The position numbers were made by a program, and so were the translations under genes. From Gnetum montanum (Eukaryota > Streptophyta > Gnetopsida > Gnetales > Gnetaceae): DNA of 64,000 bases. The notes beneath the pieces were generated by a model. That model had not been told where the DNA came from and made no database searches. It was given only the letters and a program-made list of their open reading frames with translations. The stretch is taken from assembly GCA_015680685.1 (NCBI GenBank), contig MNCI01014916.1, positions 127,891 to 191,890 on the forward strand, in the 5' to 3' direction. Shown here in pieces: positions 1-11,737 of this stretch. Each line of letters begins with the position of its first letter. The stretch's first letter is position 1.

Positions 1-480
1 ATAGTAGACATTATTCATAAGAAGACAATTGTGTGTAATGAAAATAATAGTAAAATGTAGAAGAAAAAAGAAAGAAATGCTTTATTGATATGGAATAGTG
101 TATCTGGATCATGCTTTGAGAGTGTTTCCTAGGGTGTTCTTCCTTTGGCATCTATCCCCTTAGAGGAAATCTAGCACTACCACCATAGTTATGTCTATTA
201 CTAGCAAAAAGGGATGGCCAATCCACTTCTTATCCTACTTCTCCTAGCACATGTGACTTTCCTTTACTGGCTCCACCACTCCATGCTAGCATGACCTCTA
301 AGCCTAGGAATAAATGCCTTAGGTTAAAACCCCAAAAATTACCTCAAGAGACACACCCATTATTACAATGCATCCTTTTGAGTTTCAATTTCTGGTCTTG
401 TTACAATAACAATAACACTTGTTAGAAAGAGGCATCTTCTTTGTTATACAGCAACACCATTTGGGAATGGGGATGTTACA
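1..480 (-). repeat. LTR of a 0.55 kb family, truncated by the window start
   Basis: Matches the complete LTR at 4347-4894 along its whole visible length, in the same orientation, for example the shared stretch around 'ggcatctatccccttagaggaaatc' and the shared end 'gatgttaca'. About 70-100 bases of its left end are missing. A minus-strand AATAAA (plus-strand tttatt at 81-86) sets the reading direction. Immediately to the right, at 481, integrase-like sequence of element A begins abruptly, so this LTR interrupts that gene. Whether it is a solo LTR or the end of a fuller element lying to the left cannot be decided here. Confidence 0.8.
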
Positions 481-2640
481 AATAGATAACATGAAATTTG
501 ATCGAATGCAAAGGGTTGGCTTCTATCCACTTAATGAAGTATACTATTGCAATTAGTATAAATTGATGCCTAGTAGATGAATGAGAATTAATGACACTAA
601 TTAGATCTAAATTCCATTTTTGAAAGGATCATATCATTTAAGACATATTTTGCTCTTGTGAAGAAACAAGAATAAGAGAACTATGTCATTGATAAGTATC
701 ACATTTTTTAACTAGATGATAAGCATCTTTGATTAAGGTTAGTAACCAATAGCCTAAATAAATTATATGAGTAGCTAGGGATCATGAACCTAAGTATCCA
801 TCATAAAATCCTAAGTAAACATGATCAAAGACTATCTTAGACTCTATAGAACTAAGACAACATAGAAGAACACTCATAGAAGAAACTTGATAAAGAATAT
901 CAGGATTCACTAATTAGAAATGCTAACTACGTTTACATAAGGCATTCTTTTGAGCAAGAATAAGGTAACTAGGACTTTCCCCAATTGTAAGGTAGTAAAT
1001 AAGATCAACATATTGCTAATTTTCATGTTCTATATTGATTATACTTACTAATATGGTGAAATATTACATAGTGGTAGGGCCATCATGAATGGTTAGAGTT
1101 GCCAGTGCATCAACTGCCATGTTCTTAGAACAAGGGATATGACTTAAAGTATGCATAGCAAAGGAAATAATAAGTTCCTTATCCATTTAAAGTTAAGGAT
1201 ATAGATGGAGAGTTTTCTAATCATAATCACCATTAACTTGATTTATGACGAACTGTGAGTTACTATAAATAGTAATAGTTTTGACTTGATTTTATAAAGC
1301 TAGTACGAGACCTCTTATGATGGCTTCATATTTAGAAACATTATTGGTACAAGGGAAATAAATTTTATAAGACTAATAAAGAACTTTTTTATTTGAGAGG
1401 ATAAGAACACAAGTTACGCTAGATCCAAGGAATGTGTGTGTTCCATTTAAATAAAGGATAGCCTTCGATTCTTCTATATCAAGTTATACACTATGAATAG
1501 TATTAGTTATTTCAAAAGAATAGATGAGATTAGATATAGCTTGATCTTTAATCAAGTGTTAAGATTTGAGAAAAATATCAAAATTTATAAGAAAAATCTT
1601 TCATCAAGCTAAGCAATGACTATCAGAAGGATTTTTAGTTGTAACTTTAAGGATCTTATCTTTAGAGATAACAAAGACTTTAGTATTTAAAAGGTAGTGG
1701 TTTCAATTTTTGAGAGTGAAGATAAAAATTAAGAAATATTTTTCAATATTATAATACCTAGTCTCACATTCTACGAAGAGGTAAGAAATATGATATATTG
1801 GAAGGTCAACTCTCTCTTCTCATAGTTGGGATAGCATAGTGGAGATGGAATGGTTAGACTTAGAATGATAAAGATAAAAAGATTGATTAAATTATGGAGG
1901 ATGAATAATATGAAGAGTAGTTAAGAATTCCTTGATAAAATCAAAGGCTTTTTGGTAATTTTCATCCTAGATGAAAGAAGTGGATTTACAAAGAAAATGA
2001 GTTAAAGGATGAAAAAAACTAGTAGGATTGGAAATGAAATGATCGATTAATTGACGATGACCTTGAAGGATACACATACCTTGAATGTTCTTACAAAGTG
2101 TGAGATTTAAGAAAGATTTGACTTATCAATATCAATGGCTATGTCATCTTAAGAGACAAGGTAGCCATCCATCTTGCCCATAAGAATCCCAAAATGTACT
2201 TCTTAGGATTAAGATGCAAGTTATACTTGTAATAGCAAGCTAGAACTTGATCTAAATCAAAATCATGATTGGTAGCTAAGGTATATTTGATGGTTAAGTC
2301 ATCAACATAATCATTAACTATATTAAACATAATGTCATTAATGATAAACGTCATAGCTCTTTAATATGTATCTCTAGACCAAAAGGTATTTTGTTGTAAT
2401 AAAATGTTTTCAAATAAGTCATAAATGTATATAATGCTAGTGTTATAGATTTATTTGGAGTTAATTATAACTAGAGAAACCATTCAAAAAGGATAAAAGA
2501 TCATGACCAACAATGAAATCAATTAGCTTTTCTATATTAGGCAAAGGAAAATCATCCTTAAGAGTAACTTTACTACAGATGTGCAAGGTTACTACAGATG
2601 AAGGTTCAAGGTAGAGACTATAGGTAGGTAACCATGTTCA
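481..2640 (-). pseudogene. Element A pol remnant (integrase, RNase H, RT)
   Basis: Heavily decayed Ty3/gypsy pol. The clearest part is the RT palm, with the catalytic YVDD at 2298-2309, followed downstream by LNPKKY. An RT N-terminal piece at about 2500-2640 matches the segment of C before FMDGF. The region around 1080-1150 matches the second RNase H of C. The block at 520-600 matches the integrase core of C at 27725-27785. Integrase is cut off at 481 by the LTR. Many stops and frameshifts make it nonfunctional. Confidence 0.8.
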
Positions 2641-4139
2641 CTTGGGCTAGAATCAAAGGATTATATTTGCTATTAAGAAAAAGTGAAAACATCAAGAATA
2701 TGTAAGAAAAATTAAAAGTGAGGCATACATTAAAATTTCAAAGGCATATGTCACATTTGTAGTCTAAAATTATGTTATGGAAAAGAGTTAGGCACACAAG
2801 CTTTCACTAACATTGAGCACTATTAAAAATCAATGCACAAGCTTTTGGAAAGTCATAGCATAAGAAGAATTTCCAAAAAAGATGACAAGTGATATTAGCA
2901 ATAGTAGATACGAGATTAAAAATGAGTCCAGTAGTAGTACAGGATTACCTAAACCCTACTCACAGCCTCCTAGAATTTAGATGTAAGTTACCCAAACCCT
3001 AGTTAGGAATTTTTATTTGATTTTAATATTACTGTATCATTACCATGATAGAAGTTTTAGAGTCTAGAAAGATTCTAAAATATTTAGCTAGTTATTATAT
3101 TCTAGAGGTTTCATTTGATGTTTTATAGTAATTTAGGATAGATTTAATCTTAAAATATAACATTTCAGTTCAATTTTGTGATGGGGATCTAGAACCCTAG
3201 AACGTTACTTATGTTTTTATGTGTTTTAAGGCATTTTCTCAGATCTATGACTACAAATTTAATGCATGCATTAGTTTCTAAGCTTATTTTCTAATAAACT
3301 AAAGACACATCAAAATCTAGGGTTTTTACATCAATTTCATAGTGAGATTTATCAAGATTTTAGAATTTAAAATTGCTATTATAGTGTTTTTCATAATGGC
3401 ATAGCTAGGGCAACGAATTTTAAATATTCATATTATTTGAAGCTAAATCAAATAAGAATATTTGATAGAATGGGTAAAATTATAGATAAATCGATGTTTA
3501 CATAAATGAATTTGCAAATTCTTTTTACAAAATCATGAGAAAATGTGATTTTTTGGGGTTTTAACTATGAAGAATAAAATGTAAAACGAAATTGACATGA
3601 AGTTTTGATGTGATAGAGATAGAGAAGTTTTAACAAATGCTAAGTGTTGATAACATCATCATCAAAAGTAAATTTCAATGTGAAACACTGAAATTTGATG
3701 TGAATGCTAGGTTAAAAATAATTAATGTTGTACATCAAAAGAAATGATGTATAACATCAAAAATGTTTTTGCCAAACATATTTAAGTTTTAGTGCATCAT
3801 GTAGATTATTTTGATGTGCAACATCAAAGCTAATATTTTCCACTTACTAGTTTTTGCCTAACACCATAGGATGACATGAGACATCAAAAATAAATTTGAC
3901 ATACCATGTAGAAGTAGTAGGCAGAAATGAAGTAAAGAATGAAAAATCTTAACTTGAAGAGTTTCAACATCTTTTAGTATGCTTTTAATGTGATCTTATT
4001 TATTTTTACAAGGATGCAATAGCACTGAGACTGTTAGTGATTAAGTCCATGAACTTACTTCTCATGGATGAAAGAATCATTTAGGAGAACAAGCAAAGAA
4101 AGGCTAGTCTAATAATGACCAAGCCATTATTTAAAGATA
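2641..4139. other. Unassigned sequence of element A between RT and ASG exon 2
   Basis: By position this corresponds to the RT-to-ASG spacer plus the first exon and intron of ASG in B, C and D. I could not identify an exon 1. The segment from about 3640 to 3900 is unusually rich in the word 'acatcaaa' and its complement 'tttgatgt', which also recurs near 7020-7070. No gene is supported. Confidence 0.4.
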
Positions 4140-7100
4140 ATATTTTGATCTATCAAAGTTATGGGTGAGGAAAGGGGTTGTAGAATTACTAAAATTCTAC
4201 ATTACTTACTTCCACATGGTGATTTTGATGGATTTAGGAAAAAATGTGGTCCTATAGGTTTTGGAGATAACCATTCCTAAATTTTTTATAGAGCTCACAG
4301 AGATTATCTTCAAGCTCTCATTAGATATTAAGGAGCTAATGAAGGATGTGACATCCCACCCATGGATGTCATGGGAAATGTCAAATATACGTTATATTAC
4401 ACATTATGTGTAAGAAGATAATATACCAAACATCAAATATATGTAACATTCAACATTATGCATAAATGAAATAACAGGAAAAATGCAAAAGGAGAAAAAA
4501 ATAATTCTTTATTGATATGAAATGGTGTATCAAATTTTTTCTCTAAGAGTGTTCCTTGGGATTTTCTTCTCTCAACATCTATCCCCTTAGAGGAAATCTT
4601 TCAGTGCCACCATGATTAGGCCTATTACTAGTTAGAAGGGATGGCTAGTTCACTTCTTGTCCTGCTTCACCCAAGTCTCATGAAATGCTTGTACTAACTT
4701 TGCCACACTATGCTAGCATGACCTCTAAGCCTAAGTATTAATGCCTTCAATAAAATCCCCAAAGGTTACCTAAAGAGACATGTCCATTATTATAATGTGC
4801 CCTTTTGGGTCATATTACAATAACAATAACACTTGTTATGAAGAGGCATCATCTTCATTATGTAGCAATATCATTTGAGAATGTGAATGTTACAAATGAT
4901 GTCCTAGTGTATAGGAAACATCTAGACAAACTGTGGAAATGTAATAAATATCAGTAATTCAATGCTAATAGTACATTGCTACTAGAGACAGAAATAACCA
5001 AAGCAATATCTAATCCATTAGGTACTTAGATTTTTATTGAAATATGAATTAAAAAATATTTTCTATTAAAAGAAAGTTAGCCTTTATCACCTAAAGAAGC
5101 TAACTTTTAATTTTATGGCATAGATTTAATGATCTAAACATCCAAAGTATCAGTTACTGACATTCCTCTAGAATCTACTATAGGACCTATCATAACATCA
5201 AAATTGGAGATCTCATGTGATTTCCCAGTTTGATATGTAATACATGATCTTAAGAATGCATTGTATATAGAAAGAATATGAATACAAGGGCTAGCTTCGT
5301 CCATTATGTAATGAAGTTTTTGGAGAGAATCTAGGATGGCCAAAGGTATCAAGGATCATCCTAAGGCAAAAAGGTAAACATGAGATCTTAAAACATATTT
5401 TTATATATTTTTGCTATTTTCTAAGAGGAATAGTTACCTTATAGATTTTAATGTCTATTGTCAAGTCAAATAGACATCAATGAGACCAATTTTATTAATG
5501 TCATGGGAGATGCAAAGGAGTATAAAGTGAGGTCCACTAGTAAGGCACGAAGTTCCCAAAAGTGGCTTTTAAAGATGAGAAAGTAAAGTATTTTAGAAGA
5601 TTTGAAAATGTAGGGATTTTTTATGCTTTATACCTAAAGCACCCATACCCTAGTGTGGTAGATTGTGTTGGACTTATAAAGAGTTATGCACCTAAGTAGT
5701 TTTTTTCATTCATGTAGGTTCAAAATAAGTGATGATTACTTAAAATCTAGCTATATTGAGTTATTGGTTAGGCTTTCCCAAGAGAGAAATAAATGTCAAT
5801 AACACTAAGTTGGATTTAGCAAAGCTATCAATAGTAAAAGAATGTGTGGGATCATAGAAGTGAGATGTTATCAATGTGAATAAAGGGCATAACAAAGATC
5901 TACAAAGAATTTTTTTTTCTTTATTTATAGAGATACTCTTCTATAATAAAATTGGAAAGAAATTGGAACTGGCCCTCACAAGGTTGTATAGGCTATGTAG
6001 GACAATGTTCCAAGGAAGGGTAGCCAACTCAGCACTAATGATCTATCAATGGGTAGTTAAAGACATAGAAAAAATTCCTCAAGAAGACAAAAGGAAGACG
6101 AAGAAGATGGTAAATAAAAGATGAATTTTGGATTCTACTATTGGTTAATAAGAACAATTGCAACTTTGTTTATCCAAGGTAAGGAAAAACAAGCTAACAT
6201 TACCTCAAAAGTAAACTTTAGGCCCGCAATGTGTTAACACTTGGGAAGTTTGATGTCTACCTATAGCATTAGAGATGGTGATCCTTTGACATTAGAGAAA
6301 AGACTAGAGAAGAGCTTGGGTCTTCAATATTTGAAATCATTGAAAAGCCCTGGAAGAAAATTTGTAGGGATGACAAGGTAAGAAAGGAGGCAATTTAGGA
6401 GAGTACATCTACAACTGTAGAGAAAGGAATGGTGTTAAGGAAGAAAAGACTCTTGTATAGGAAGAGGTCAATTCACAAAGATTAGAAATCAACAGCTCCA
6501 AAAAAAAGTTAGAAGAAAAGATAAGTTTTTTGCATCATTTTTATGAAATTTTTGCAAAGTGTTTTCGATGTGACATTATTTCTAGTTTCAATGTAATAGA
6601 GAAATGGTGTAATGCTAACACTTAGTCATTTTCTTAATCATAGAGGCTGCAACAGATAGGAGGGCTCTAGAAGATGAAATGAAAAGAAGGAAGATATGAA
6701 CCTCAATGGAAAGAACCTCTTTGATAACTTATTTTCTTTAGAGGTGGATGAAGGAAAGAGAGAAAGTATGAATTTTTTCTAATTTTCTTGATATGACATT
6801 TTTCTAATTTTATCAATTTTCTTTCTAATCAAATAGGCTAAAAAGTGTAAGAAAGTGGTGATGAAAGAAGAATTGAACTCTAAAGTTTGAACTCCCTCCT
6901 CCTTCTCCAATAGATGTTACTCCTCCTAGCTAACTAGTTTTGACTAATTCTAAGGTTTGCAAGTGGATTAAAGAAGTGAGTAGCTCCAAGCTATCAACAT
7001 CATATGGTAAGTGTAAATGATGCAACATCAAAAGTTTTGATATTGATTATATTTTAACATCAATGAGACTTAGCCATTTTCTTATCTTTACCAAACATGA

Positions 7101-7428
7101 AAAGAAAAAATTGGGCTCGCCTCAAAGATAAGTAGATGATACTGGATGGTCTAACAATAGACATCGAGGTAGAACTAATTTTTTTATCTATAGAGGAATG
7201 TAATTTGTGAACATTATTTCCATATAATAATGTTCAATATTTATAAATAAAGAATTTGACATCTCCCTGGTTGAAAATGCAAAAATAAAAATAAAGTTAA
7301 ATTGGGATCAAGTAACTTTTCATGATCTTCTAATAAATATGGATGTAGGAACAAACAAGATTATTGCTAATAAAATAAGTGATGCTATCAATTATAAAAA
7401 TCATATAAAAGTGATAGATATTAAACAT
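4140..7428 (+). pseudogene. ASG of element A: decayed, interrupted by a solo LTR and cut by D
   Basis: Plus-strand remnants align with the ASG proteins of the other elements. Exon 2 begins near 4150 (VVELLKFYI, compare VVELVGIL in B). It continues past the solo LTR as LDKLWKCNKY and NANSTLL, against LSKIWNMLEF and NANNTLL in D. A possible exon 3 starts near 5717. A 5'-exon-5-like piece lies near 6650-6770 (FDNLFSLEVDEG, compare FDHMFNSMSMDG in C). Exon 7 begins near 7290 with KLNWDQ (compare KLSWEP in D). An open stretch at 5876-6121 lies where exon 4 should be, but I cannot align it confidently. The frame is broken in many places. Confidence 0.6.
4347..4894 (-). repeat. Solo LTR of the 0.55 kb family, inside ASG of element A
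   Basis: A complete LTR of 548 bp. It starts TGTGACATCCC and ends with GTTACA; the ends form an imperfect terminal inverted repeat (best seen with the 1-480 copy, which ends GGGGATGTTACA). A minus-strand AATAAA lies at 4508-4513. Flanks are AAGGA (4342-4346) and AATGA (4895-4899), a target duplication with one mismatch. The ASG protein alignment continues across it, so this is a solo LTR rather than one end of an element spanning 1-4894. Confidence 0.8.
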
Positions 7429-8279
7429 GTTGTAGCACCTAGAAAATTCAGTCACTAGAAAACCAAAAATCACAAGTTGCAATAGCCTAACCTTGAATTC
7501 CAAGGGACTCTAAAAAATAGGATCAAAGGTGTCCTATAGTCTTGCCAATCACCTAGGGACTTACCAAGTGTAAATAGAAATGAAAATTGTAGATTTGAAT
7601 GAAAATGAAATTAACATAGAATTAAACATTGAATAAAATCTACACTACAAATTAACTAAAAACTTTATTCAATGAAAGTGTAAAGTTCATAGAGTACATA
7701 TGATATGCTTAAGGCACAAGAAGTTGGCTTGAATGGAGCTTGAAGCCAATGTAACTTGGTAGGTTATGTTCTACAGTCAATCTCCATGGTTCAAGTACTT
7801 CCTAGTTCCAATCTCTTACAAATCCTTTCTAGTTTTCATTCAAGTCGACAACTTTGACTATAGGTAATGTTAATAGTTGTGTATACTTTTGTTCCAATGG
7901 TACTATGCTAAGGATCTCTAGTGCTTAGCATAGATATCAAATGGTATTCAAAAATGGTCAAGGTTGCAAACAAAGACTATGGATTACACAAATGCTTGTT
8001 TGAGATTACTCAAAATTGCTAAAGTGTGTAACTTGAATACGATGTTCAAGCTTGGATTTTATAGGTTTTAGGTTGATAATTTCATGCTACAAAATATTTC
8101 CATGATTGCTAATAGATTGATGTTGGTTGTAGGTGTAACGACTATGATTTCCAGTGTAGTTGGTCATTTCTGGTAAGTTTTGATTCACCAAGGCTATCAA
8201 AACCCATCCACATAATAAAAATAATAAATGAAATTTTGTGACTACGTTGACCTTCACTTGAAATATATTAACCTTTGAC
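7429..8279 (-). repeat. Element D 3' LTR, left part
   Basis: Begins TGTTGTAGC, like the C LTR (TGTTGCAAC). It carries a diverged version of the LTR segment found near the same end of the B and C LTRs: 'atagtcttgccaatc' against 'cagtcttgttgattg' in B. The D-type dyad words 'gactatg' and 'agtgtagt' occur near 8140-8160. It runs directly into element B at 8280 and resumes at 46390. Confidence 0.6.
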
Positions 8280-9939
8280 TATAGTGACTAAAAATAGTGG
8301 TGGTTGAAATGGAACATTGAGAGGTTTTTGGGTGTACAAATTTAACCCTAAATCCATGTGAGGGCCTGCTACAGGCAAAGACAAGATGCCCAGAACAGTC
8401 TTGTTGATTGAATGGGAACTTATAGAATGCAATGCCAAATAATTCTAAGTATTTTCATGGTGTTCACAATGTCAAAAAGGGTGAGCATAGTATAGGTTTT
8501 GGATGCAACACATAGGTTATGCATGGAAACAACTAAAAATACAAGTAAAATGTTAAAATCTAAGTAAAAATGCTAAAAAATGCATATGGGAAAGAGCAAG
8601 AGAGAAAGCAACACCACCCCAAATAAGGTTGAGAATAGTTAACCTCAAAAGTGGTGAGAAGGTATGTGGTGTATAGAAGACATAGTGGACAATGTAGTCA
8701 TAGTCTCAGGGTGTCTGGGCTATAAAAATTGACATCCACCATGGTGTCTATGCTTGTTGGGTTGGCTACCATGATGAGCAATGGACTACGATGGTCTACG
8801 ATATCCTACGGGGATGTGCAACTTTATCTCTCCAAAATGCCAAAATGCCAAGAATGCCAAATTTCAAATTTTCCAACTTCTAAAATGTAGAGGACAAGGG
8901 TTTCTCAAAAAATTTAGATCGGTTGCCATGTGGTAGTGGAATAGTTGTAACTATGTTGCACCCAATACGCTCTCCATTGAATCAAGTGGTGTTATGCTCT
9001 AGTGTCCTTCAATGGACTCTGTGAGACTTCCAGACTATGTCTACACTATCAACTACATGTGCATGTGTTGAAAATACTGAAATGTATATGAAAAAATGCA
9101 ACTTTAGAGATTATTCTTTGGGACTACATTGTCCATTGTGTCAAGTGGGGTTGAGCATAGTTACAATTTTGGGATAAAAAGGGGTACAAAAAAGATGCAT
9201 TTTTGCTAACTATGCTTGCTAGAGGTGTGTTGGAGCTAAGTTGAATGCCAGTGCTATGTTGTGAAGCCCTTTGGAGGCTATTCTAGCTGACTATGCTTAA
9301 CTACACCTTGGAATAGGGTAGAGCATAGTCCAACACTTTAGAAAAAATTCTATAGAAAGTGGTTGTGTACTAAGTATGCTCTTCATGGGAGGCTAACTAT
9401 GCTTCCAACTAGGGTTGAGCATAGTTCCAACACTTGGAAAATTCTTTCAAAATCTAGGTTTTATTTAACTACACTTGACTATGCTCCAATCTGGTGAAGA
9501 GCGTAGTCTCAACACTTAGAAGAATTTCTATCAAACCATTTCTTCCATGCCAACTATGCTTGACTACGCTCTAGTGTAGTGGAGAGTGTGATCTTAGCAC
9601 TTAGAAAATTCTACAACTACTAGCTTAACACTTAGAAAATTTTGCAAAACTAGCTTTTGGTGTTGACTATGCTCTCTACTGAGCTAACTATGCTCTAGTG
9701 CAATGGAGAACATAGTCCCAACACTTAGAAAAATCTGTAGCTTCTTACTTCATGATGACACTTTGGAAAAATTGCAAAAAATAATCAGTCTTTAGAGTTG
9801 ACTACACTCCCCCACTAGCTAACTACACTTTGGGGTAGTGGAGAGTGTAGTCCCAATACTTAAAACAATTTGCCTCATGTTGATGCCTAGACAATCTCAT
9901 AGTTGAGAAGCTGTAGCCCAAATTTGGTGGTGTTTCATT
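8280..9939 (-). repeat. Element B 3' LTR
   Basis: Pairs with 44752-46389. Starts TATAGTGAC (terminal TG probably decayed to TA) and ends GGTGTTTCA; on the minus strand the LTR starts TGAAACACC. It contains many B-type dyads, for example GACTATGCTC at 9477-9486 facing GAGCGTAGTC at 9499-9508, and repeated 'aacacttagaaaa' words between 9310 and 9880. The TATA block present in the other copy is deleted here near 8895. Confidence 0.9.
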
Positions 9940-9955
9940 GGCTCCTCTTTTTTGA
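9940..9955 (-). promoter_or_regulatory. Element B polypurine tract
   Basis: The minus strand reads AAAAAAGAGGAGCCAA directly before the LTR start TGAAACACC. It has the position and composition of the plus-strand priming site of LTR retrotransposons, and equivalent tracts lie next to the C and D 3' LTRs. Confidence 0.8.
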
Positions 9956-11204
9956 CATCTGGATGAGTGGCCTGAGAGACATTGACAAAAAATTACAAAA
10001 TAGCATAATAGGCTTGGCACCAACATCACTCTTCCATGCATAGTCAGATGTCATTGTGCCATGCTCAAGAGTGCTGTGGATAAGGATATGTTAGGAGTAA
10101 ATGGTGTTGGTAATGTGCTAGGGGATAACATGGGAGATGAAATGTAAACAAGGATCATGGCATAGGAGGTAGAGTTAGCATGACTAATGGTTATCATGGC
10201 ATCAAGGTGGCTAGCCTCTAAAATCATTGACCTCTTGCCAGAGTGCTCATGAAAGATTCAAAGTCGATTTAGGGCCTAACTAGTTGTGAAATTGTAGCTT
10301 TGCATTTTTTATTTTACTTTTATTTTTCTTTTTTGTTGTGGGATGAACCTTCTTTGGGTTTTGCACTTTGCTAAATGCTAACTATGGGATGCTTTCCACC
10401 AAGTGGACTACGTGCCACTGGATGGGCTTTGCTCTAATGCTTGCGAAACTATGTCGTATCTGTGGGATAGGTGTTTCCTTCCTAAGATGACTTGTATTAC
10501 ATCTACCTGGGCTTTGACCAGCCAATAGAGGCTCCTCATGGGATAACTTATGTTATGTCCACCTTGGGTTTTATAGTTTGGCCTGCGATAGGATGCCATG
10601 TATTCGTGAGGGCTTGCAGTCTTGACTATGCAGGGGAATGCAAAGGTATGGGAACATAGGAATGGGTGTAGGTTGGCTATAATGAGGTAATAGGGATGTG
10701 CACTCTTGAGAGGCTCAGTTAGTCCAATCATGCACATTGGAGCGATGTGGCAACTTTCTATTGTGATGAGATGCATGATTGCCTCAGGGTTTCATCCTAA
10801 AAACAAAACTCTAAGAAGACAAGAAATCCACAAAACATGCAATGCAAATAAAATGTTAGGGGTGACAATGCTACGAATGCTTTAAAGGTTGAATCAATGG
10901 CAAGTGTTTGAAAAGCCAAAAAAATGATGGGAGGTGATGATGCTACAAGTGCTCAATGTTGGCACATTTAGCCATTGCATGGAATAGTTGGAATATTTTT
11001 TTAAGGATAGCACAAATGAAGAAGTTTAGTATGGTGAGTTAACAGAAAATAAGCCAATATGTGAAGTGTTTGGTTGTTAAGTTGTATGGAAGCAAAATTA
11101 GAAGATTAAGGATCAGATTCTTTACTGTTAAAGGATACACTCCCTTTTAAAGTTGATAATGTATTATTGGATTATTTAAATTGGATTAACTAAGGGTCAG
11201 GTTN
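9956..11204. other. Element B 3' spacer with repeated unit
   Basis: Noncoding. Around 10465-10620 it holds two diverged copies of a unit of the form GATG..TTRCATTACA..(A)TGGGCTTTG, also seen in C at about 25580-25680 and D at about 47350-47420. The open stretches on the minus strand at 9823-10041 and 10408-10776 are not conserved in C or D, so I do not call them genes. Position 11204 is an undetermined base (N). Confidence 0.6.
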
Positions 11205-11705
11205 TTGTTCTAGTTTATAGTCATAGCAGACTATTACAATAGTTTAACATTGTAACAGATGAGCTGTGTGCCAGTTTAACATTGTAGTGGACAAATGTTG
11301 TGCTAATTTATAGTCATAACAAACTTACTATGCTAGTTTATATTCATAATAGCCTATTAAGGTAGTTTAACATTGTAGCAGATGAGCTGTGTGCCAGTTT
11401 AACATTGTAGTGGGTAAATGTTGTGCTAATTTATAGTCATAACACACTTACTATGCTAGTTTATAGTCATAGAAGACTTCCTATCATGCTAATTTAATGT
11501 TGTGACCTAAGGACAACTGCTATGATAGTTCAACATCATGGTGGACATATGTGGTGGACACCAATTTAACGTCATATAGACAAACTATGCCAGTTTATAG
11601 TCATAGAAGACTTGTTGTGCGAGTTTATAGTCATAGTGGACTTCTATTTTGCTAGTTTAATGTCATAGTAGATGATCGATGCTAGTTTAGCATCATAATA
11701 GATGA
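11205..11705. repeat. Hairpin array B1 (between integrase and 3' LTR)
   Basis: About 15 degenerate units of roughly 30-36 bp, each 'GYTAGTTTA' followed by a short dyad with a six-base loop, such as AGTC-ATAGCA-GACT and CATT-GTAGCA-GATG. Arm sequences differ between units but tend to stay complementary. The array starts just beyond the integrase stop. An internal stretch is itself duplicated (11240-11340 resembles 11360-11460). Confidence 0.85.
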
Positions 11706-11737
11706 ATGCTTATCTTGTTCCATTGATGTGTAGCATG

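Larger units (their letters stand above)
481..7428 (-). mobile_element. Element A: outermost decayed Tat-like Ty3/gypsy remnant
   Basis: Contains, in plus-strand order, the tail of an integrase region, RNase H, RT (all minus) and then a plus-strand gene homologous to the ASG of elements B, C and D. It has no LTR of its own in the window. It is cut on the left by a foreign LTR, is split by a solo LTR at 4347-4894, and stops where element D begins at about 7429. The rest of A should lie to the right of the window. It is the most decayed of the four copies, consistent with being the outermost host. Confidence 0.65.

Noticed and set aside
481-4346. A short LTR element with LTRs 1-480 and 4347-4894
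   Set aside because: The right LTR has its own near-perfect target duplication and the ASG protein match continues across it; no polypurine tract or primer site was found at the LTR inner edges.
8275-8279. Target duplication for element B (TTGAC against TGAAC)
   Set aside because: Only three of five bases match; not strong enough to claim.
10408-10776. Minus-strand open frame of 122 codons in the B spacer
   Set aside because: No domain, covers the noncoding repeated unit, and not conserved in C or D.
11205-11705. Hairpin array as a satellite or tandem tRNA-like genes
   Set aside because: Units are too short for tRNAs, and the arrays occur at fixed places within the elements rather than as independent satellite blocks.
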